The notes beneath the pieces were generated by a model. It was not told the origin of the DNA. It saw nothing but the letters and a program-made list of their open reading frames with translations, and ran no database searches. From an uncultured Porphyromonadaceae bacterium (GTDB taxonomy: Bacteria > Bacteroidota > Bacteroidia > Bacteroidales > Muribaculaceae): a stretch of DNA of 64,000 nucleotides. The DNA lies in assembly GCA_900544305.1 (NCBI GenBank), contig UQUV01000003.1, positions 70,517-134,516 on the forward strand. The letters are read 5' to 3'. The translations under genes and the position numbers were made by a program. Of this stretch, positions 59,297 to 64,000 are shown piece after piece (the first letter of the stretch is position 1; every line of letters begins with the position of its first letter).

Positions 59297-62275
59297 TTAG
59301 TTGTTTCTCTCCACAGCCTGATAGAGCGCCTTCATGATTCCGGCGCGTGCTCCCACTTCGGTAAATGCCTTGTTGTTGCGGCTGGGGTAGACACGGTTGC
59401 AGAGGAAGATGTAAATCATGTCGTTTTCCGGATCAACCCAGAAGCAAGTGCCCGTGAAGCCCGTATGACCGAACACCGTCGGACCTGCTTCCTCACAGGT
59501 TGACGACCATTCCGGCTTCGCCAGGTTCGGCTTGTCGTAGCCCAGTCCACGGTGGGAATTGGGACTTTTTGATGTTACAAACGTGTTGACCACATCGCTC
59601 GACAGTATCTGTTCGCCTCCATACATACCGCGGTTGAGCCACATCTGGCAAAGTTTAGCCAAGTCGTTGGCATTGGAGAACAGTCCGGCATTGCCTTGAA
59701 TACCGCCTGAAAATGCAGCCGTTTCGTCGTGAACGGAACCTTGCACCACTTCTTCGCGGAAATAGCCGTCGTATTCTGTCGGTGCAATTTCCGACTTCTT
59801 GTAGAAATCCAACGGACGGTAAACCGTGCGGTAAGCACCCAGACGATGGAAAATGTTGTCGTACACATACTTGTCGTGGCGCACCTTTGTCACGTTCTCC
59901 TCCGCTTCCATCAGCAGACAGAAATTCAGACAACTGTAAAGGTAGCGGCGGTTGTCGCGCAACGGAATGTTGTGGATAATGTTCATTATCGTGTCGTAGG
60001 TTTCACGTCCCACATAAAGACGCTTGCCGATACGGTAGTCAAATTCTTTCGTCTTGACCGGCGAAGTGACGTCGCTGCGCACTTTTGCCGTTGAGTTGAT
60101 ATAGGCTCCTCCTGCCGAATATTTATATGCGGCACTCTTCTTTCCGGAAACCAAAGCACCTGTGTAGCTGGCCGTGTCGGTCATTTCTTCATACACATTC
60201 AGCGCGGCCGGCATGCCCGTTTCATGATAAAGCAGGTCGCGAATCAGGAACTTGCCCTTTTCCGTTCCGGCCAAGGATTTTGTATAGGTGCCGAGCTTGC
60301 CGTCAATGCGAATCAGTCCGTCGTCAACGGCTTTCATGATGCCCGAAAGCGTACCCGTTGCCTTCGAAACGGAAGCAAGGTCGTAGAGTGTGTTTCCGTC
60401 TATTTTGTTGGCCTTCGTCTTGTCGGTATAGCCGTAGCTCTTGTTCACGACAATCTTGTTGTGGCGAGCCACCAATACCTGACAACCGGGGAATGCACCT
60501 TTCTGCACACCGAGATTGGCAAGCGAATCAACCTGCTGCAGGAACTCGGAGTCAAGCCCTACTTCTTCCACCATACCATAGCCCAAACGTGAAGCATAAA
60601 GGTCGACACCGTCGCCACAGAACGAAACACCTTCTACCGACACCGGCATACGGCCCGTTGCATCGCTACCTCCGAACACCACCTGTGCGGCATATTCCTG
60701 GGCGTACTCATGGTTTTCATAGCCAACAATGGCAGTATTGCAAAGCGAAATCGGGCCACTGAAACCGCCAATATCATAAGGTTTGACAAAGAATACGGGA
60801 ATCACGTTCTCCGCCCCTACTGTCAGCACCAGTTTGTTCAGGCAGTTTTCATAAGCTGCACCCTTGTCGTAAATTCCGACTATCACCTTCGACGAACCTT
60901 TCAGTTTACTGAGAGTGGAAGTCATGTTAGCCTCCGTCATGGCGTAGACATCGACATCCGTATAAAGCCGGCAAGTTTCTGTAAACGCATTTTTTGAGGA
61001 AGCCGTACCGAGCGTCACCACGCTGATTCGTTTGTCAAGTCCTTTTACAGGAAGCACATTGCCCTGATTCTTCAACACCGTTATGGCAGCGGCATACAGT
61101 TGACGCGTCATGAGTTCCGCTTCGCGCGTATTGATACGGTCAAGCAGTCCGTCAACCGGTTGAGCCACATAGTTGTTCAGCCCCATCGCATATTTATAGG
61201 ATAGGATTTTTTTGCAGGTACGGTCCACCTTTTCGGCGAACTTGCAGTCTTTGGCGTAGCGGGCCACCATCGCATCGACATTGCTTTTCGTGGTGCTCGG
61301 CTCAAGCAGCACCTCAGCTCCCGCCTCAAATGCCAGCAGTCCGTTAGGCTGTGTCACCTTCCGTGCTCCCTGCATGGCAAGGGCATCGGTAAACACAAGC
61401 CCTTCAAAGTCCATATCATTTTTCAGCAGTTCAGCCACTACCTTATCCGACATCGACGAAGGCTTGCTGCCGGTATTCAGTGCCGGAATATTCAGATGGG
61501 CTACCATCACGCCCGAAAGCCCCGCCTGAATATAGTTGCGGAACGGCACGAAATCGGTGGCTGTCAGTTCGGCAAACGAGCTGCTCACCGTCGGAAGCGT
61601 CTTGTGGGAATCCTCACGCGTATTGCCGTGTCCGGGAAAATGTTTTGCCACCGAGAGCACACCTCCGTCTTCCAGTCCGCGTGCATAGGCAACGGCTTTT
61701 CGTGCCACGTTACTCGGGTCTTCGCCGAACGAACGCGTACCGATTACCGGATTTTTAGGATTGCTGTTGACATCGACAGCCGGCGAGAAATTGATGTTCA
61801 CTCCTACCGCCTTACATTCGCGGGCCATTTCCAAGCCATACTCATACAACAGACGGTCGTCCTGAATGGCTCCGAGCATCATATTTTTCGGGAAACGCGG
61901 AGTGTCGGGCATACGCATCGACAGCCCCCACTCTCCGTCAAGACCTACCATGACGGGAACTTTACTGATTGACTGTGCGTAATTCACAAGTTCCAGATGG
62001 TTGGCAACAGTTCCTTTCGAAAAATACAGGCAGCCTATATGATAGTTCGTTATCAGACGTTTCACTTCCTGCTTGGCCGCCTCCAGATTTCGGGGATCGA
62101 CCACTTCGGCAATCAACTGTCCCACCTTCTGTTCCGTGTTCATCTTGGCATAGACAGAATCGACCCACGCATCCATCTTCGCACGGTCGGCCTGCTGAAG
62201 AAACACCGTGGGCTTGGCGCTTGCCCCAAAAAGGACAAGCAAAAAAGTTACGGTTACTATAAATCGAGTATTCAT
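59297..62275 (-). CDS. GH3 beta-N-acetylglucosaminidase fused to a beta-lactamase-type serine hydrolase
   Basis: A 992-residue secreted fusion. After a signal peptide comes a NagZ-like GH3 domain (about 30-370) with KHFPGHGNTREDSHKTLP, which holds the catalytic Asp-His pair, and the nucleophile Asp in VFTDALAMQG. A GH3 C-terminal-like domain (about 380-570) follows. The last 400 residues form a class C beta-lactamase/PBP-type domain with SxxK in LASVSKATG, YSCLNF in place of YxN, and HTGFTG in place of KTG. NagZ enzymes remove GlcNAc from muropeptides, so the fusion probably processes cell-wall fragments, and the second domain may be a D-amino-acid peptidase or amidase. Six bp separate it from the nucleotidase gene. 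Confidence 0.9.
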   Translation of the reverse strand: MNTRFIVTVTFLLVLFGASAKPTVFLQQADRAKMDAWVDSVYAKMNTEQKVGQLIAEVVDPRNLEAAKQEVKRLITNYHIGCLYFSKGTVANHLELVNYAQSISKVPVMVGLDGEWGLSMRMPDTPRFPKNMMLGAIQDDRLLYEYGLEMARECKAVGVNINFSPAVDVNSNPKNPVIGTRSFGEDPSNVARKAVAYARGLEDGGVLSVAKHFPGHGNTREDSHKTLPTVSSSFAELTATDFVPFRNYIQAGLSGVMVAHLNIPALNTGSKPSSMSDKVVAELLKNDMDFEGLVFTDALAMQGARKVTQPNGLLAFEAGAEVLLEPSTTKSNVDAMVARYAKDCKFAEKVDRTCKKILSYKYAMGLNNYVAQPVDGLLDRINTREAELMTRQLYAAAITVLKNQGNVLPVKGLDKRISVVTLGTASSKNAFTETCRLYTDVDVYAMTEANMTSTLSKLKGSSKVIVGIYDKGAAYENCLNKLVLTVGAENVIPVFFVKPYDIGGFSGPISLCNTAIVGYENHEYAQEYAAQVVFGGSDATGRMPVSVEGVSFCGDGVDLYASRLGYGMVEEVGLDSEFLQQVDSLANLGVQKGAFPGCQVLVARHNKIVVNKSYGYTDKTKANKIDGNTLYDLASVSKATGTLSGIMKAVDDGLIRIDGKLGTYTKSLAGTEKGKFLIRDLLYHETGMPAALNVYEEMTDTASYTGALVSGKKSAAYKYSAGGAYINSTAKVRSDVTSPVKTKEFDYRIGKRLYVGRETYDTIMNIIHNIPLRDNRRYLYSCLNFCLLMEAEENVTKVRHDKYVYDNIFHRLGAYRTVYRPLDFYKKSEIAPTEYDGYFREEVVQGSVHDETAAFSGGIQGNAGLFSNANDLAKLCQMWLNRGMYGGEQILSSDVVNTFVTSKSPNSHRGLGYDKPNLAKPEWSSTCEEAGPTVFGHTGFTGTCFWVDPENDMIYIFLCNRVYPSRNNKAFTEVGARAGIMKALYQAVERNN

Positions 62276-62281
62276 TATGGT

Positions 62282-63793
62282 TTATTTGTTATACATTCTC
62301 TTGGTCATGTCAGGTTTTATGGTATTTCCCTTCGCTGCCATTGCCTTCACATAGGCCACGGCATCTTCTTTCAGCACATGGGTGCTGGCATCTACGAGTT
62401 TCGCACGTGTGAACGACTGCATGTAGTCGCCACCGCCGGCAAGATAGTCAATCGTGGCAATCAGATAGGTTTTGTTCGGGTCGAGCGGCTTGCCGCCTAT
62501 CATCACGTCGACAGCCTTTCCGTCCTTCATGCCGGCAGAAGCCTGCATGCTGATACCGTCGCCACCACGTGACGCCATCACATCAAAACCTTCCTGAAGC
62601 GACTTGCCGTCGATTTCAAGCAGCACGACACGATTGTTGAAAGGCAACATTGTTTCAATCAATCCCTGCGACACTCCGCCACGCATCATCGGTCGACGGA
62701 TACCGCCTTTGTTGATTACAGCCATGTCAACTTTATAATCGGTCATTTCACTACCAAGGTCATAGACGAGGTCAGCCACCCAGTTCATCAGCGCATCGCC
62801 ACTCATGTCGGCTTCGCAAGTGCCGATAGCCTTGTTCATACGTTCGTCGACACCGGCACGGTAAGGCTTCAGCCATTCGTTGAGCGATGCATCGATGCGG
62901 TTGTCGTAGCGGCTGTCCACCGGTAGCAGTTCATAGTCGGGCGTAGCCGAAAGATTGTCGAGGTCAATCGTCACTTTTCCCAAGTATTGACCCAATTTTC
63001 CTGTTTGAGCCACCAACACAGTTTTGCCCACGGCATTTTTGATATGGCACGGCGGATTCGGATTTTTCGGATTAACAAGCGTATGGGAGTGGCCGCCGAT
63101 AATCACATCCACATTCCGGCTCGTTGCAGCCAGCAGGCTGTCGCTCGGAAGTCCCTTGCTTCCATAATATCCTATATGGGAAACCACCACCGCATAGTCG
63201 GCCTTCTTTCCCGACTTCAATGCGCCGGCAACACTGTCGGCCACCGCCATGGCGTCGCTATATTCAACACCCTCGATATTGGCATCCGAAATCATGCCCT
63301 TCGGCTGACAGCCCACGCCGATAAAGGCAATGCGCTTGCCGTCAAAAGTTTTTATCGTGTAAGGCTGGAACACACCTTCCAGCACCGTGCCTGTAAAATC
63401 GTAGTTCGCACAGATGCGGTCGGCATTCAGCAGGCTGTAGTTGGCCTTCAACGCTTCCATTCCGTTGTCAAACTCATGATTGCCGGGCACCACGATGTCA
63501 TACCCCAGCCTGTCCATCAGCGTATATTCCACCTTTCCGCCATAGAGCGTAAAATACATGTAGCCCTGCACGTCGTCGCCCGCATCGACCAGCAACGTAT
63601 GCTTTTCTGCTCCGCGAATACTGTCGACCAATACTTTCCGACGCAAAAAGCCGCCCATGTCGGCAGGTTTTTCCGGGTCAATATATCCGTGTACGTCATT
63701 CGTATGCATTATCACCAGCTCATCGGCAGCGACCGGCGCAAACGACAGGACTGCCATTACGGCACTCGTCAAAAGGGTTTTCGCTTTCATCAT
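62282..63793 (-). CDS. Secreted 5'-nucleotidase/UDP-sugar hydrolase family protein
   Basis: A 503-residue periplasmic enzyme. A signal peptide is followed by the calcineurin-like metallophosphoesterase domain (about 25-270) with metal ligands in HTNDVHGYID, DAGDD, GNHEFD, SHIGYYG and GGHSH, then the 5'-nucleotidase C-terminal domain (about 305-480; VINKGGIRRPM, MLPFNNRVVLLEIDG, IDYLAGGGDYM). It hydrolyses nucleotides to nucleosides or UDP-sugars to sugar phosphate; which one cannot be told. It is the first gene of a two-gene operon with the GH3 fusion, with a -7 element at 63813-63820. Confidence 0.93.
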   Translation of the reverse strand: MMKAKTLLTSAVMAVLSFAPVAADELVIMHTNDVHGYIDPEKPADMGGFLRRKVLVDSIRGAEKHTLLVDAGDDVQGYMYFTLYGGKVEYTLMDRLGYDIVVPGNHEFDNGMEALKANYSLLNADRICANYDFTGTVLEGVFQPYTIKTFDGKRIAFIGVGCQPKGMISDANIEGVEYSDAMAVADSVAGALKSGKKADYAVVVSHIGYYGSKGLPSDSLLAATSRNVDVIIGGHSHTLVNPKNPNPPCHIKNAVGKTVLVAQTGKLGQYLGKVTIDLDNLSATPDYELLPVDSRYDNRIDASLNEWLKPYRAGVDERMNKAIGTCEADMSGDALMNWVADLVYDLGSEMTDYKVDMAVINKGGIRRPMMRGGVSQGLIETMLPFNNRVVLLEIDGKSLQEGFDVMASRGGDGISMQASAGMKDGKAVDVMIGGKPLDPNKTYLIATIDYLAGGGDYMQSFTRAKLVDASTHVLKEDAVAYVKAMAAKGNTIKPDMTKRMYNK

Positions 63794-63812
63794 GATTTTA
63801 TTGTTTTTTCTT

Positions 63813-63820
63813 CAAATTTA
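63813..63820 (-). promoter_or_regulatory. -7 element of the nucleotidase operon
   Basis: Minus strand TAAATTTG fits TAnnTTTG, 20 bp upstream of the start codon. The -33 region carries a palindrome instead of TTG. Confidence 0.5.
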
Positions 63821-63839
63821 CGGTTTTATTACTGAAAAA

Positions 63840-63856
63840 AGTGCGATAATCACACT
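63840..63856. promoter_or_regulatory. Palindrome over the -33 region, possible operator
   Basis: AGTGCGAT-A-ATCACACT is a 17-bp palindrome with one mismatch, 19 bp upstream of the -7 element of the nucleotidase operon. The position fits a repressor or activator site. The remaining bases to the window end show nothing. Confidence 0.4.
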
Positions 63857-64000
63857 TATTTTGTTACAATAACACATTTTCATATCCCGCCCTCCACGCG
63901 AATATGTTGCAAAATACTGCCGCACTGCAACTTTATTAAAAAATCTTAAGTACATGACAAAAATTTGAAGACATTGATTTTGGGGACGTAAGTCGGTCGG

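Noticed and set aside
1..64000. CRISPR arrays, insertion sequences, prophage or conjugative elements
   Set aside because: No regularly spaced repeats, transposase or integrase motifs were seen on either strand.

Overview
The window is chromosomal DNA from a member of the Bacteroidales. The evidence is SusC/SusD pairs, a hybrid two-component regulator, many secreted glycosidases, the Bacteroidetes -33/-7 promoter signature (TTTG, about 20 nt, TAnnTTTG) upstream of several genes, and C-terminal sorting domains of the type IX secretion system (T9SS) type on several large secreted proteins. T9SS cargo together with glycan-utilisation genes suggests a gut or host-associated genus outside the classical Bacteroides core, for example a Barnesiella-like lineage. 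The genus cannot be fixed from the sequence alone.

Layout. 1-4.7 kb: end of a CapA-like/NlpC-P60 fusion, thymidine kinase, a YitT-type membrane protein, and a three-gene amino-sugar operon (two tandem FdtA/QdtA-like cupins and a DegT-type aminotransferase). 4.9-31.8 kb, all on the minus strand: a polysaccharide utilisation locus. In transcription order it has a hybrid two-component regulator interrupted by an in-frame stop, two paralogous secreted proteins of unknown family, a surface GH18 endoglycosidase, a BACON-like lipoprotein, SusC, SusD, a sulfatase, GH20, GH2, GH29 and GH2. 32.0-39.1 kb: a 1852-residue multidomain GH81 beta-1,3-glucanase and a discoidin-domain protein. 39.6-42.6 kb: the rplM-rpsI-rpsB-tsf operon. 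42.7-54.7 kb: housekeeping and envelope genes (PH-domain protein, PCMD lipoprotein, outer-membrane barrel, L-serine dehydratase, IlvE, HD protein, LptD, a double GNAT, a PepSY-like lipoprotein, meso-DAP dehydrogenase). 54.9-57.5 kb: tRNA-Gly(CCC) and two unrecognised secreted proteins, one an internal duplication. 57.6-63.8 kb: GdhA, a GH3/beta-lactamase fusion and a 5'-nucleotidase.

How the locus probably works (inference from family knowledge). GH18 and the two unknown proteins carry T9SS-like C-termini and should act at the cell surface. GH18 would release oligosaccharides from host glycoproteins, SusC/SusD would import them, and the sulfatase, GH20, two GH2 enzymes and GH29 would strip sulfate, GlcNAc/GalNAc, galactose and fucose in the periplasm. 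This enzyme set fits complex N-glycans or mucin-type glycans. The regulator is split by a TAA codon, and a shared 41-bp element sits upstream of the two unknown secreted genes. These two features, with the unknown paralogue family, are the most interesting points in the window. Promoters and terminators are called by eye and no database search was possible.
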